Shown: positions 35,278-44,051 of the stretch, in pieces
Position numbering within the stretch: position 1 is the stretch's first letter
Layout: each line of letters starts with the position of its first letter
NCBI RefSeq assembly: GCF_000621545.1
Contig: NZ_JHYA01000002.1
Coordinates: 62,001-126,000, forward strand
Reading direction: 5' to 3'
DNA: 64,000 nt
Source: Anaerovibrio lipolyticus LB2005
GTDB taxonomy: Bacteria; Bacillota; Negativicutes; Selenomonadales; Selenomonadaceae
Notes under the pieces: model-generated
The model's database searches: none
Told to the model about the DNA's origin: nothing
The model's input: the letters and a program-made list of their open reading frames with translations, nothing else
Made by a program: the position numbers and the translations under genes

Positions 35278-37080
35278 ATGTTTTATTTAATAATAATGGA
35301 ACAGGGGATGGCTATTATAAAACAGGGTAGTGATATTTTGACGTTATGGAGCATTGCTGTTTTAATCTGTGTATGTGGACTATTTTTGACATCCACAGTT
35401 TCTGCCAAGGAGCAGGAGAAAAAGGACTTAAAATGGTGGCAGAAGACTACTGTTTACCAGATTTACCCAAGGAGCTATGCGGATACAACAGGTAATGGTA
35501 TCGGTGATATTCCAGGTATTACCAATCATTTGGATCATATACAGCAATTGGGCGTGGGAGCTATTTGGCTCACACCGGTATATTCCTCACCTATGGTGGA
35601 TAATGGCTACGATATTGCCGATTATACAGCTATTGATCCCCTATATGGAACTATGGAGGACTTTGACCGACTGGTGGCGGAGGCCCAAAAACGTGATATG
35701 CGTATTGTTATGGATTTGGTGTTTAACCACAGCTCTGATCAAAATCCATGGTTTCAGGAATCAAGAAAAAGCCGCACCAATCCTAAGGCAGATTGGTATA
35801 TTTGGCGGGATGCCAAGCCAGATGGTAGTGCACCAACTAACTGGCGCAGTATTTTCGGGGGAAGTGCTTGGACATGGTGCGAGGAACGTGGGCAATATTA
35901 TCTTCATACCTTCGCTGCCCAACAGCCTGACCTTAATTGGGAGAATCCTGAGGTTAGACGTGCACTTTATGCAGCTGCTAAATTTTGGCTGGATAAGGGA
36001 GTGGGAGGGTTCCGGATTGATGCCATTACTTATATAAAAAAACCAGCCTTTCAGGATGGTACTCCAGACGGTGTAGATGGTATGGTAAACATTCATAGCA
36101 TGACAGCTAATACCACAGGAATTTTAGATTTTCTCCACGAATTCAAAAATGAAGTGTTTGTGGGACGGGATATTTTCACTGTAGGTGAAGCTAATGGTAT
36201 ACAGCCCAAGGATTTGCCGCAATGGGTAGGCGATAATGGGGTATTTGATATGGTGTTTGAGTTCAGCCATGTGAATCTTAACCTTAAAAATGGAGAAATA
36301 TGGTATCGGCCTACCTCGTGGACATTGCCAGAGCTGAAATCTGCCCTGTCAGCTACTCAGAAGGCCACAAAGGATGATGGCTGGTGCCCGGTCTTTTTTG
36401 AAAATCATGATCAGCCTCGTTGCGTGAATCATTTTTTTCCAGCTACTGCCAACAAGGATAAGGCTGCCAAGGTTATTGCTGCTGTGTTGCTCACATTACG
36501 GGGAACACCATTTATCTATCAGGGGCAGGAATTGGGCTATTCCAATGTTGTATGGTCATATATAGAAGATTATGATGATATTTCCTCCCATGGACAATAC
36601 AAAAATGCCTTGCAGGAGGGCTTTTCACACGAACAGGCCATGGAGTTCGTTCATTTTTTCAGTCGGGATAACGCCAGAACACCTATGGGATGGAATAATA
36701 GTAAAAATGCAGGCTTTACAACAGGAGAGCCTTGGCTGCCACTCCATGATAATTATGCTGTGAAAAATGTTGAAGCGGAGGAAAATGATGAAGCTTCTGT
36801 CCTCAATTGGTACCACCGTCTGGCAGAATTCCGCAAAAATCATCTGACATTGACCGAAGGAAGTTATGAGGAGCTTTTGCCAGATGATGAGAAAGTTTTC
36901 GCTTTTACACGAACCTCGGAAAAGGAACAGGTTACAACAATTGCGAATTTCTCTTTGGAAGAGGTAAAGATTCCAAAGGAGATTATTGATGGGAAAAAGA
37001 TGGTATTAAGTAGTGAAGAAGATGCAAATGAGATACTTCTTAAGCCATTGGAGACCCGTATTTATGAAAAGGTGAATTGA
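35278..37080 (+). CDS. Exported GH13 alpha-glucosidase (oligo-1,6-glucosidase-like)
   Basis: The protein (600 residues from ATG 35278; other starts possible up to the signal sequence) carries an N-terminal signal-like helix (LWSIAVLICVCGLFLTSTVS before AKEQE) and a GH13 barrel. The barrel begins WWQKTTVYQIYPRSYADT. Catalytic residues are nucleophile D248 (GGFRIDAI), acid/base E304 (VGEANG) and transition-state D378 (FENHDQPR). QPDLNWENPEV and HDQPR fit the alpha-1,4/1,6-glucosidase group that also includes dextran glucosidase and trehalose-6-phosphate hydrolase. Those relatives are usually cytosolic, so the export signal is unusual. No sugar transporter is adjacent. Confidence 0.88.
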   Translation: MFYLIIMEQGMAIIKQGSDILTLWSIAVLICVCGLFLTSTVSAKEQEKKDLKWWQKTTVYQIYPRSYADTTGNGIGDIPGITNHLDHIQQLGVGAIWLTPVYSSPMVDNGYDIADYTAIDPLYGTMEDFDRLVAEAQKRDMRIVMDLVFNHSSDQNPWFQESRKSRTNPKADWYIWRDAKPDGSAPTNWRSIFGGSAWTWCEERGQYYLHTFAAQQPDLNWENPEVRRALYAAAKFWLDKGVGGFRIDAITYIKKPAFQDGTPDGVDGMVNIHSMTANTTGILDFLHEFKNEVFVGRDIFTVGEANGIQPKDLPQWVGDNGVFDMVFEFSHVNLNLKNGEIWYRPTSWTLPELKSALSATQKATKDDGWCPVFFENHDQPRCVNHFFPATANKDKAAKVIAAVLLTLRGTPFIYQGQELGYSNVVWSYIEDYDDISSHGQYKNALQEGFSHEQAMEFVHFFSRDNARTPMGWNNSKNAGFTTGEPWLPLHDNYAVKNVEAEENDEASVLNWYHRLAEFRKNHLTLTEGSYEELLPDDEKVFAFTRTSEKEQVTTIANFSLEEVKIPKEIIDGKKMVLSSEEDANEILLKPLETRIYEKVN

Positions 37081-37091
37081 TAATTGAGTAA

Positions 37092-37168
37092 AGCCCGTCA
37101 GTATTTGAAGTACTGGCGGGCTGCTGCGTTGAAACGCTTAATAAGAGATTTTTCCATGTATGGAAAAA
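37092..37168 (+). terminator. Two hairpins after the GH13 gene
   Basis: AGCCCGTCAGTA (37092-37103) pairs with TACTGGCGGGCT (37111-37122), strong but without a T-run. A second perfect hairpin TTTTTCCA (37149-37156) with TGGAAAAA (37161-37168) follows. Together they probably mark the 3' end. Confidence 0.5.
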
Positions 37169-37245
37169 TTTGAATAACTGCGTTATAATTATATAGTATC
37201 TGTGTTCGTGATGGGCATGGAATAGTATTGCTTTTGGAGGTTCTT

Positions 37246-37428
37246 ATGAAGATAGAAGGAATGAATAAGTCTGACTGGCTTATGCTGGTGCTTATTGTAG
37301 TAGTCCTGTTTCTGACCAACTTTAATGATTTGCAGACCATTGATTATGTGCTTATAGTCAGTGTTGTGGCATGGCTGATTATGCTGGGTATCCGACTTTA
37401 TGTTGTAAATGTGCGCAATAAACGATAA
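37246..37428 (+). CDS. Small membrane protein of unknown function
   Basis: ATG 37246 follows TTGGAGG by about seven bases and opens a 60-residue frame with two hydrophobic helices (WLMLVLIVVVLFLTNF and YVLIVSVVAWLIMLGI). A basic tail (RLYVVNVRNKR) suggests cytoplasmic termini. It begins the cluster with the ComEC-like lipoprotein, starting 14 bp before that gene. No family is recognised. It may be an accessory to its neighbours. Confidence 0.6.
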   Translation: MKIEGMNKSDWLMLVLIVVVLFLTNFNDLQTIDYVLIVSVVAWLIMLGIRLYVVNVRNKR

Positions 37429-37441
37429 GGTTGGTGCTAAA

Positions 37442-38410
37442 ATGACAAAGAATATGTATAGATATCTTGTGGTTATGGTTTTTACCTTGGCTATACTGGT
37501 ATCAGGCTGTGGCCAGGGGGCTGTTTCCAATAATGGAACTGCGGATAATACTGGCACTACCACTACTGCAGAAACACAGATTAAGGGGCAGCTTACAGTA
37601 AAGGTGCTTGATGTGGGTCAGGGAGATGCAATTCTAATTAATACCGGAGAACAGGTTATTCTCATAGATACCGGTGATGACAAATATCGGGAGGATAATC
37701 GCAAGAATGAGGATAACAATCAGCTTTTTGCAGCTCTGGACAAGGAGGGCGTTACCCATATTGACAAGCTGATTATGACCCATGCCCATGCGGATCACAT
37801 TGGTAAAGCGGCCAAGGTAATAAAGCAGTATGGGGTTACGGAATTAATTCATAATGGTATCCCGTCTGCCAGCGGGGCTTTTCGCAATGCCTTAAAAGCG
37901 GCAAAGGCCCAGGGTACAAAGCAGATAAAGGTTAAGGCCGGTGATGTACTGGATTTTGGCAATGGTGTTTCTTTCAAGGTGTTGAATCCAACATCTCAGA
38001 TAATTGAAAATGATACGCGGGATTTACAGGCAGATAAGAAGGTCAACGTCAACAATGAATCTATTGTGGGGATATTGTCCTTAGGAGATTTTTCCATGCT
38101 TCTTACCGGTGACGCCGAAAAGGAAGTGGAGAAGGATTTGCTGGCAGCTTATGGCAATAGCCTAAAGTGTAAGGTGTATAAGGCACCGCATCATGGCAGC
38201 CACACTTCTTCCACTTTTAATTACGTGAAGGCTGTGCAGCCGGAATATGCCATTATTTCCTGTGGTCCTAACAACAAATATGGGCATCCTCACAAAGAAA
38301 CCATGCAGACCTTTAAAAAGCTGAATATTAATGTCTTGGAAACTGACAAGGACGGTACAGTAACCGTTACAACTGATGGTAATACCTATTCTGTAAAAGG
38401 AGAGCGGTAA
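37442..38410 (+). CDS. ComEC-like metallo-beta-lactamase-fold lipoprotein
   Basis: Start ATG 37442 gives a 322-residue lipoprotein precursor with lipobox LVSGC (Cys about 23) and a low-complexity N/T/G linker. A metallo-beta-lactamase domain similar to the C-terminal part of ComEC/Rec2 follows: LDVGQGDAILI, the metal motif THAHADHIG and APHHGSHTSST. The membrane-channel part of ComEC is absent. Such secreted MBL proteins are often annotated as competence-related, but their substrate is not known; nuclease or phosphodiesterase activity is plausible. It is followed within two bases by DUF3006, a frequent partner. Confidence 0.88.
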   Translation: MTKNMYRYLVVMVFTLAILVSGCGQGAVSNNGTADNTGTTTTAETQIKGQLTVKVLDVGQGDAILINTGEQVILIDTGDDKYREDNRKNEDNNQLFAALDKEGVTHIDKLIMTHAHADHIGKAAKVIKQYGVTELIHNGIPSASGAFRNALKAAKAQGTKQIKVKAGDVLDFGNGVSFKVLNPTSQIIENDTRDLQADKKVNVNNESIVGILSLGDFSMLLTGDAEKEVEKDLLAAYGNSLKCKVYKAPHHGSHTSSTFNYVKAVQPEYAIISCGPNNKYGHPHKETMQTFKKLNINVLETDKDGTVTVTTDGNTYSVKGER

Positions 38411-38411
38411 A

Positions 38412-38612
38412 ATGATTTCAGGATATGTTGACAGAATTGAGGAAGGTTTGGCTATTATTCTGCTGGGGGAAGAGGAGTATCAGATTGAGATTCCCTGTAA
38501 GCTGTTACCAGATGATATCAATGAAGGTAATTTCATAAAGCTGGATATCAAAAAAGATAAACAATCAACTCAGGTGGCTTTGAAAGAAGCCATGGAGCTT
38601 ATGGAAGACTAA
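38412..38612 (+). CDS. DUF3006 domain protein
   Basis: This 66-residue acidic protein with SGYVDRIEEGLAIILLGEEE is a full DUF3006 domain, a small beta-rich family often encoded beside secreted ComEC-like MBL proteins. It starts one base after the lipoprotein stop and lies 10 bp before the amidase gene, so all are probably one transcript. It has no signal peptide. The function is unknown in the family. Confidence 0.85.
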   Translation: MISGYVDRIEEGLAIILLGEEEYQIEIPCKLLPDDINEGNFIKLDIKKDKQSTQVALKEAMELMED

Positions 38613-38622
38613 TAAGGAGCGA

Positions 38623-39705
38623 ATGTCATTGAAGAAAACATGGTGTAGGTTGCTTATTGTGATTTGCTGTGTTCTGGGAATAATGGGGACAGGCAGTTTA
38701 ACAGCTCAGGCGGCCGTAAATCATACATTAAATTATTTCCGCTACAATAACTTTAAAGATGATGACGGAAGAAACTGGGTCCGTATCGAAATGGGCATGA
38801 ACAAGGGGGACCTTGAATACGAGGTTAGCCAAAACCCCGATAAGCCATTTCAACTTATTATAAAGATGAATAACACCAATCGGGGAGATGTAAAGAAAAA
38901 TATTGGTCTTGACCGCAAAATTGCCAGATATATGACCTTGAAAAATGAAAATAGGGATATGGTGGCCACAATTGCGGTGACAGATTCTTTGGAAGATCAT
39001 GAATACAAGGTTTATGCCGCCGAAGCTGATAAAAAGGCCAAAAAGCCTTATCGCCTTGTAGTCGAGATTGCAGCAGATAAGGGGTCCCCTAATAAGGCCA
39101 TAGGCGATGAAAAGCTGTATGGTGTAGAGGGACGTACAGTGGTTATTGACCCTGGTCATGGCGGTAGTGACTCGGGTGCTATTGGCCCAAGCTATGTTAA
39201 AGAAAAAAATGTAACCCTTAATATTTCCTTGGATGTGGCACGTATTCTGGAAAACAATGGTGTCAACGTGGTAATGACCCGTACCACCGATGTGGATGTA
39301 TATGGACCAGATGCTACTGATAAACAGGAGCTGCAGGCCCGTGTCAACGTGAGTCGTCGTCATCCTGAGGCGGATATATTTGTCAGCATTCACTGTAATG
39401 CCTTTACCAATTCATCAGCCCATGGTACTGGTACATATTATTATGGCCACAGCTCCAGGGATTCCTTGTTGGCACAGCTCATTCAGGATGAAATGGTTGC
39501 TGCAACAGGACTTTATGACCGTGGGATTCACAGTGCAAATTTCTACGTGCTGAGAAATTCATGGATTCCGGCAACCTTGGTTGAAACAGCATTTATATCA
39601 AATCCTTATGAGGAAAATATGTTGGCCAGTGCAGAGGTTCAGCATACCATGGCCTTGGCTATCTGCAAGGGTATAAGCAATTACTTCCAAAATATTGGAA
39701 AATAA
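38623..39705 (+). CDS. N-acetylmuramoyl-L-alanine amidase with AMIN-like domain
   Basis: The 360-residue protein cleaves the amide bond between peptidoglycan glycan and peptide. A signal peptide (LLIVICCVLGIMGTGSLTA, then QAA) is followed by an N-terminal AMIN-like beta domain (about 35-155). An Amidase_3 domain spans about 170-355. Zinc ligands are visible in VVIDPGHGGSDSGA (His), VKEKNVTLNISLDVA (Glu) and FVSIHCNAF (His), with the catalytic Glu in LVETAFISNP. ATG 38623 is close to GGAG; TTG 38629 is an alternative start. It sits with a GerMN lipoprotein gene 15 bp downstream. Confidence 0.93.
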   Translation: MSLKKTWCRLLIVICCVLGIMGTGSLTAQAAVNHTLNYFRYNNFKDDDGRNWVRIEMGMNKGDLEYEVSQNPDKPFQLIIKMNNTNRGDVKKNIGLDRKIARYMTLKNENRDMVATIAVTDSLEDHEYKVYAAEADKKAKKPYRLVVEIAADKGSPNKAIGDEKLYGVEGRTVVIDPGHGGSDSGAIGPSYVKEKNVTLNISLDVARILENNGVNVVMTRTTDVDVYGPDATDKQELQARVNVSRRHPEADIFVSIHCNAFTNSSAHGTGTYYYGHSSRDSLLAQLIQDEMVAATGLYDRGIHSANFYVLRNSWIPATLVETAFISNPYEENMLASAEVQHTMALAICKGISNYFQNIGK

Positions 39706-39720
39706 GGAGGATTATCCAGA

Positions 39721-40275
39721 ATGAAAATGACAAAGATTATTGCAGCACTGATGCTTGTGCTTATGACCCTCGTGGTGGCTGGCTGCGATAAGGATAATAA
39801 CCAGCAGTCTAATAAGAGCACCAATACTGTGGTGGAGAACAAGACTGAAAAACTAGCAGAAGAAAAAATCAAGATTAAGGTGTACTTCCCGAATAGTGAT
39901 GCCACTAAGCTGGTGGCAATTGACAAGACTGTGAAGGTTGCTGGTACCACCAAGTATAAGGCTGCTATGGATGCACTGATGGAAGGCACTGACGACAGTA
40001 AACTCACTACAGTAATACCAAAGCAGGCCAAGCTGTTAGGAGTAACAGTCAGCGGTGATACAGCCAAGGTGGATTTTGACAAGGGGCTTATAAAGCACTT
40101 CAATGGCGGCTCTACTGGTGAGGAGTTCTTGGTAGGTTCCGTTGTTAATACACTTACGGAGTTCCCGGAGATTAAGAAGGTGCAGATAACCATTGATGGC
40201 CGTAACGTGGAGACACTGAAGGGACACATGGATGTCAGCAAGCCACTTTCCCGCATGGATGAGTTGCTTAAATAA
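39721..40275 (+). CDS. GerMN-domain lipoprotein
   Basis: This 184-residue lipoprotein has lipobox LVVAGC (Cys about 22), a short N/Q/S linker and one GerMN domain (about 48-170). Typical segments are KIKVYFPNSDATKLV, KAAMDALMEGT and VSGDTAKVDFDKGL with an end near VQITIDGRNVETL. GerMN domains occur in the GerM spore protein and in lipoproteins next to amidases in non-sporulating bacteria. Here it adjoins the amidase, so a cell-wall remodelling role is likely. It does not by itself show that the organism forms spores. Confidence 0.88.
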   Translation: MKMTKIIAALMLVLMTLVVAGCDKDNNQQSNKSTNTVVENKTEKLAEEKIKIKVYFPNSDATKLVAIDKTVKVAGTTKYKAAMDALMEGTDDSKLTTVIPKQAKLLGVTVSGDTAKVDFDKGLIKHFNGGSTGEEFLVGSVVNTLTEFPEIKKVQITIDGRNVETLKGHMDVSKPLSRMDELLK

Positions 40276-40300
40276 AATTTTATAGAGTATAAAGAAGTAT

Positions 40301-40352
40301 GAGACATTTTTCACGATATTGCTTAGGCAATACACGGAAGGTGTCTCTTTTT
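40301..40352 (+). terminator. Intrinsic terminator after the GerMN gene
   Basis: GAGACA (40301-40306) pairs with TGTCTC (40342-40347) around an inner TATTGC/GCAATA stem, followed by TTTTT. The remaining 160 bp before the next gene is AT-rich with no convincing element. Confidence 0.75.
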
Positions 40353-40515
40353 ATGTGAGAAGCAGTATTTATTTTTTTCCGCTTATGGAGCAAAAGTCAT
40401 ATTTATTTGGATAGTAAAAGGTTTTTTATAATAAATATAGAATAAATAATTGTAGTATTGTTGATTTGAATAACGATTGTTAAAGGTTTAATTCTTTGTA
40501 TGGGAGGTATATTCT

Positions 40516-41889
40516 ATGGGTCTTATTAAAGCAGCTATGGGAGCCGTTGGCGGTACTTTGGCGGATCAGTGGAAGGAATTTATTTATTGTGACAGTATTC
40601 CGGCTGATTTGCTTATTGTGAAGGGGCAAAAGAGAACCAGCAGTCAAGGACGTAGCTCTAATACCAGTGCTGAGGATAACGTTATTTCCAACGGGTCTGT
40701 GGTGGCTGTTAATACGGGACAGTGTATGATTATCGTGGAGCAGGGCAAGGTGGTAGATATTTGCTCTGAGCCAGGTGAGTACAGATATGACACTTCCCTC
40801 CAGCCATCTGTATTTACTGGCGGTTTGGCAGACAATGTAAAGGCAATCTTTGGTGAAATTGGCAAGCGTTTTACCTTTGGCGGAGATCCGGGGAAGGATC
40901 AGCGGGTGTATTTTGTTAATACAAAGGAAATCATCGGTAACAAATACGGTACTCCAAGTCCTGTGCCATTCGAAACCTTTGATCCCCGCAGCGGTCTTAG
41001 CATGACGGTTTCACTGCGGTGCTTCGGTGAGTACAGCTATCGTATAACCAATCCTATTTTGTTCTATACTAATCTTAGCGGCAACATCAGTGATTCCTAT
41101 TCCAGAGAGGAAATTGACAGCCAGCTTAAATCTGAGTTGATGACCAAGCTCCAGTCGGCTTTGTCCAAGCTGTCTGAGAAGGAAATTAAATATACCAGTA
41201 TTCCAGGTCATGTGGATGAGCTGGCAGATACTCTCAATGATCTCCTAAGCCAAAAATGGCGTGATCTTAGAGGTATTGAGATTGTTTCCTTCGGTGTCAG
41301 CAGCGTAAAGGCCAGTGACGAGGACGAAGAGAAGATTAAGGACTTCCAGCGTTATGCCAGCATGGGCAATGCACACATGGCTGGTCTCCAGATGGCTGGT
41401 GCCACTGCTGACAGCATGAAGATGGCAGCCTCCAACGAGTCCGGTGGTATGGGCGCTATGGGGGCATTCATGGGCATGGGAATGGCTGGTAATATGGGGG
41501 GCAATAATGCTGCCCAGATGATGCAGATGGGAGCAATGCAGCAACAGCAAGCCCAGCAGGCTCAGCAAGCACAACAGCAGCCTCCACAGACTCCATCACC
41601 AGTGGCAGCAGCTCCAGCGGGCAATACGTGGAAGTGCTCCTGCGGCGCTGAAAATACCGGTAAGTTCTGTACCCAGTGCGGTGCCAAAAAGCCAGAGCCA
41701 CAGGGCTGGACCTGTAGCTGTGGCAGTGTAAATCAAGGAAAATTCTGTCCTAATTGTGGCGCCAAGAAGCCGGCAGATGCGCCACTTTATAAGTGCGACA
41801 AGTGCGGTTGGCAGCCGGAGGACCCTCATCATCCACCTAAATTCTGTCCTGAATGTGGTGATATATTTGACGAAAACGACATTCAGTGA
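40516..41889 (+). CDS. SPFH-domain protein with C-terminal zinc ribbons (YdjI-like)
   Basis: The 457-residue protein has an N-terminal SPFH/band-7 domain of the YdjI type (about 25-285; SVVAVNTGQCMIIVEQGKVV, SLRCFGEYSYRITNP, GIEIVSFGVSSV). A Met/Gly/Gln-rich linker (about 300-370) leads to three zinc ribbons (CSCGAENTGKFCTQCG, CSCGSVNQGKFCPNCG, CDKCGW...FCPECG). In Bacillus subtilis YdjI acts with YdjG, YdjH and the PspA-like YdjF in membrane stress. It is followed by YdjG- and YdjH-like genes here, but no PspA gene is near. Confidence 0.88.
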   Translation: MGLIKAAMGAVGGTLADQWKEFIYCDSIPADLLIVKGQKRTSSQGRSSNTSAEDNVISNGSVVAVNTGQCMIIVEQGKVVDICSEPGEYRYDTSLQPSVFTGGLADNVKAIFGEIGKRFTFGGDPGKDQRVYFVNTKEIIGNKYGTPSPVPFETFDPRSGLSMTVSLRCFGEYSYRITNPILFYTNLSGNISDSYSREEIDSQLKSELMTKLQSALSKLSEKEIKYTSIPGHVDELADTLNDLLSQKWRDLRGIEIVSFGVSSVKASDEDEEKIKDFQRYASMGNAHMAGLQMAGATADSMKMAASNESGGMGAMGAFMGMGMAGNMGGNNAAQMMQMGAMQQQQAQQAQQAQQQPPQTPSPVAAAPAGNTWKCSCGAENTGKFCTQCGAKKPEPQGWTCSCGSVNQGKFCPNCGAKKPADAPLYKCDKCGWQPEDPHHPPKFCPECGDIFDENDIQ

Positions 41890-41892
41890 ATA

Positions 41893-41971
41893 TAGCCTTC
41901 CCCTTTGGGGAAGCACCCAAGGGTACTAGGGCAAAGCCCGTCGGTGCCCTGATAATACCGGATGAGGTGTA
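41893..41971. repeat. GC-rich palindromic intergenic repeat
   Basis: CTTCCCC (41897-41903) and GGGGAAG (41907-41913) form one hairpin. GCACC (41913-41917) pairs with GGTGC (41943-41947) around GGGC-AAA-GCCC (41929-41939), and the unit ends in CCGGATGAGGTG. It lies between two operon genes without a T-run. Its GC content is well above the surroundings. It resembles intergenic palindromes I recall from gut Bacillota, which I cannot verify here. Confidence 0.6.
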
Positions 41972-42001
41972 GTTGAAATAATACATGATAGGGGGATGAA
42001 T

Positions 42002-43138
42002 ATGGCAGATACCTCGGTAAACTATAAGTGTCCCAGCTGTAGTGCGCCTCTTGCCTATACTCCTGGCAGTGGCAGTAAGATAAAATGTGAATACTGCGAG
42101 GCGGAATTTACAGTAGAGGAACTGGAAAAGCTTTACGCAGAGCAGGAAGCTGCGGCAGCTCAGGCCAATAAGGTCAAGGATGCGAAAATTGAGAAAAAGC
42201 AGTTTGAGATGGAGGCGGCAGGAGGAGCCTGGGATGCGGAAGAAATTGCCATCCTGAAGGCCATGACCTGTTCCTCCTGTGGTGCGGAAATAGTTTGCGA
42301 TAACAATACAATGGCCACGGAATGTGTTTATTGCGGTAATACTACCATGGTACCGGGCCGTTATGAAAAGCAGCTTCGTCCTGACATGGTAATACCCTTC
42401 CAAAAGAACAAGGAAGATGCCAAAAGGGCTTTTGCAGAATATCATAAAGGAAAGTGGTTACTTCCAAGCAATTTTGCCAACAGCGCCCGTATTGAAGCCA
42501 TTCAGGGTATGTATGTGCCTTATTGGCTATTTGATGAGACTATAGAGGCCCATGGAGTGTTTTCAGCTACAAAAACCCGTTGTTATACAGACGGAGATTA
42601 TGACGTAACGGAAACAGACCATTACAGGGTGACCCGTGCAGGCACCATGAGCTTTTACAATGTGCCGGTGGATGGCAGTGTGAAGATGGACGATGCCTGG
42701 ATGGAAAGTATAGAGCCGTTTGATTATACCCAGATGGTACCATTTAACACCACCTATATGGCTGGCTTCTTGGCGGATAAATATGATGTGGATGCTGAAA
42801 AGGCCTATCCTTACGCAGAGGAACGGGTATATCAGTCAGCTGATGGGGTACTTCAGAGTACAGTGGAAGGATATGATTCCTGCAGCAGGGATTCTCTGAA
42901 TGTGGTACAGACTGCGGGGAAGCAGCAATATGCCATGGCTCCGGTATGGATTTTGACAACTAAATACCAGGACAAACCATATACTTTCATTATGAATGGC
43001 CAGACGGGAAAATTGGTGGGTGAGCTGCCAGTGGATGAGACCAAAGCCAAAATGTATTGGGCTGCTGCCACTGTAATAGTTCTGCCAATTATGTATTTTA
43101 TTTGTAAGTGGCTATGGCTGCTTATAATGGAAGACTGA
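42002..43138 (+). CDS. Zinc-ribbon membrane protein (YdjG-like)
   Basis: I start at ATG 42002, six bases after GGGGG; ATG 41996 abuts that site. The 378-residue protein has two zinc-binding pairs (CPSCSAPL...CEYC near residues 8-30, CSSCGAEI...CVYCG near 93-116) and a coiled segment between them. A globular domain (about 130-340) follows, with a C-terminal membrane helix (about 345-370). Architecture and neighbours match YdjG of B. subtilis, which with YdjH recruits a PspA homologue to the membrane. Its cysteine pairs may bind zinc or nucleic acid; partner unknown here. Confidence 0.82.
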   Translation: MADTSVNYKCPSCSAPLAYTPGSGSKIKCEYCEAEFTVEELEKLYAEQEAAAAQANKVKDAKIEKKQFEMEAAGGAWDAEEIAILKAMTCSSCGAEIVCDNNTMATECVYCGNTTMVPGRYEKQLRPDMVIPFQKNKEDAKRAFAEYHKGKWLLPSNFANSARIEAIQGMYVPYWLFDETIEAHGVFSATKTRCYTDGDYDVTETDHYRVTRAGTMSFYNVPVDGSVKMDDAWMESIEPFDYTQMVPFNTTYMAGFLADKYDVDAEKAYPYAEERVYQSADGVLQSTVEGYDSCSRDSLNVVQTAGKQQYAMAPVWILTTKYQDKPYTFIMNGQTGKLVGELPVDETKAKMYWAAATVIVLPIMYFICKWLWLLIMED

Positions 43139-43154
43139 GACAGGGGGCAGAAAA

Positions 43155-44018
43155 ATGAAACGGATATTTACAGTTTTTATGTCCCTGTTGCTTCTGTTGG
43201 CTTTTACCATGCCAGTTATGGCAGAGACTACTAAAGTAAAAAAAGTAACAAATACTGTAACCCAGACGACTAAACAGCCGGAAAGTAATGCGACTTTGCC
43301 TAATAATCTGGCAGACTTCAGCATATATGATATGGCAGACCTTATAGCCAGCGATCAGGAAGCTGATAAATTGCTGGATAAGCTAAACCGCATTGAGCAA
43401 AAGCACAATGTTCGTGTTGTGGTAATGACGGTGACAGATTTAAAGGGCAAGGATATCAAGGCCTTTGCCGATGATACATTGAACAAGTATTACCGTGATG
43501 AGGCCCACAATAATGGCTGTATTATGATGGTGGTGTGCCCAAGTGTAAGAAAATGGGCCGTAACCACGGATAACAATATGCGTCAACGTATTACTGATGA
43601 AAACGGCTATCCGGCAATTCGGGACAGCTTTATGGATAATCTGAAGGCTAATAATTATGTAGGTGCCTTCAATGATTATGCTGACAAGGTAGACGAGCTG
43701 TTGAACTACTATGAGAAGGAGGGAGAGCCATGGGATCCAGCGAATGCTTTTAGCATAGGGGGATTTGTAATAGCCCTGTTACTGTCTGTGGGGATAGGTT
43801 ATCTCTTTGAGGAATATTTGCGTGGTAAAATGAGTAACGTTAGCTTTGTTGGTGAAGCGGATGAATATTTGGACAGAAATTCAGTCAACATAACTGAGCA
43901 GTCAGATACATTCCTGCATACCACCAGAACCGTAACCAAACGGTCCAAGAGTGATAACAGCAGCTCCAGCTCTGGAGGCAGCAGTAGCAGCAATGGCGGT
44001 GGCAGTGGCAGCTATTAG
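43155..44018 (+). CDS. TPM-domain membrane protein (YdjH-like)
   Basis: This 287-residue protein has a signal peptide (MKRIFTVFMSLLLLLAFTMP, then VMA), a TPM domain (about 50-195; DKLNRIEQKHNVRVVVMTV, NNGCIMMVVCPSVRKWAVTT) and a membrane helix near 202-222. A Ser/Gly-rich tail (SSSSSGGSSSSNGGGSGSY) ends the chain. TPM proteins help maintain membrane or photosystem proteins in several lineages, and YdjH is the B. subtilis counterpart in the ydjFGHI operon. It begins 16 bp after the YdjG-like gene. Confidence 0.85.
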   Translation: MKRIFTVFMSLLLLLAFTMPVMAETTKVKKVTNTVTQTTKQPESNATLPNNLADFSIYDMADLIASDQEADKLLDKLNRIEQKHNVRVVVMTVTDLKGKDIKAFADDTLNKYYRDEAHNNGCIMMVVCPSVRKWAVTTDNNMRQRITDENGYPAIRDSFMDNLKANNYVGAFNDYADKVDELLNYYEKEGEPWDPANAFSIGGFVIALLLSVGIGYLFEEYLRGKMSNVSFVGEADEYLDRNSVNITEQSDTFLHTTRTVTKRSKSDNSSSSSGGSSSSNGGGSGSY

Positions 44019-44051
44019 TATAGTCTGCTATAGAGATAAATAACAAATTTT

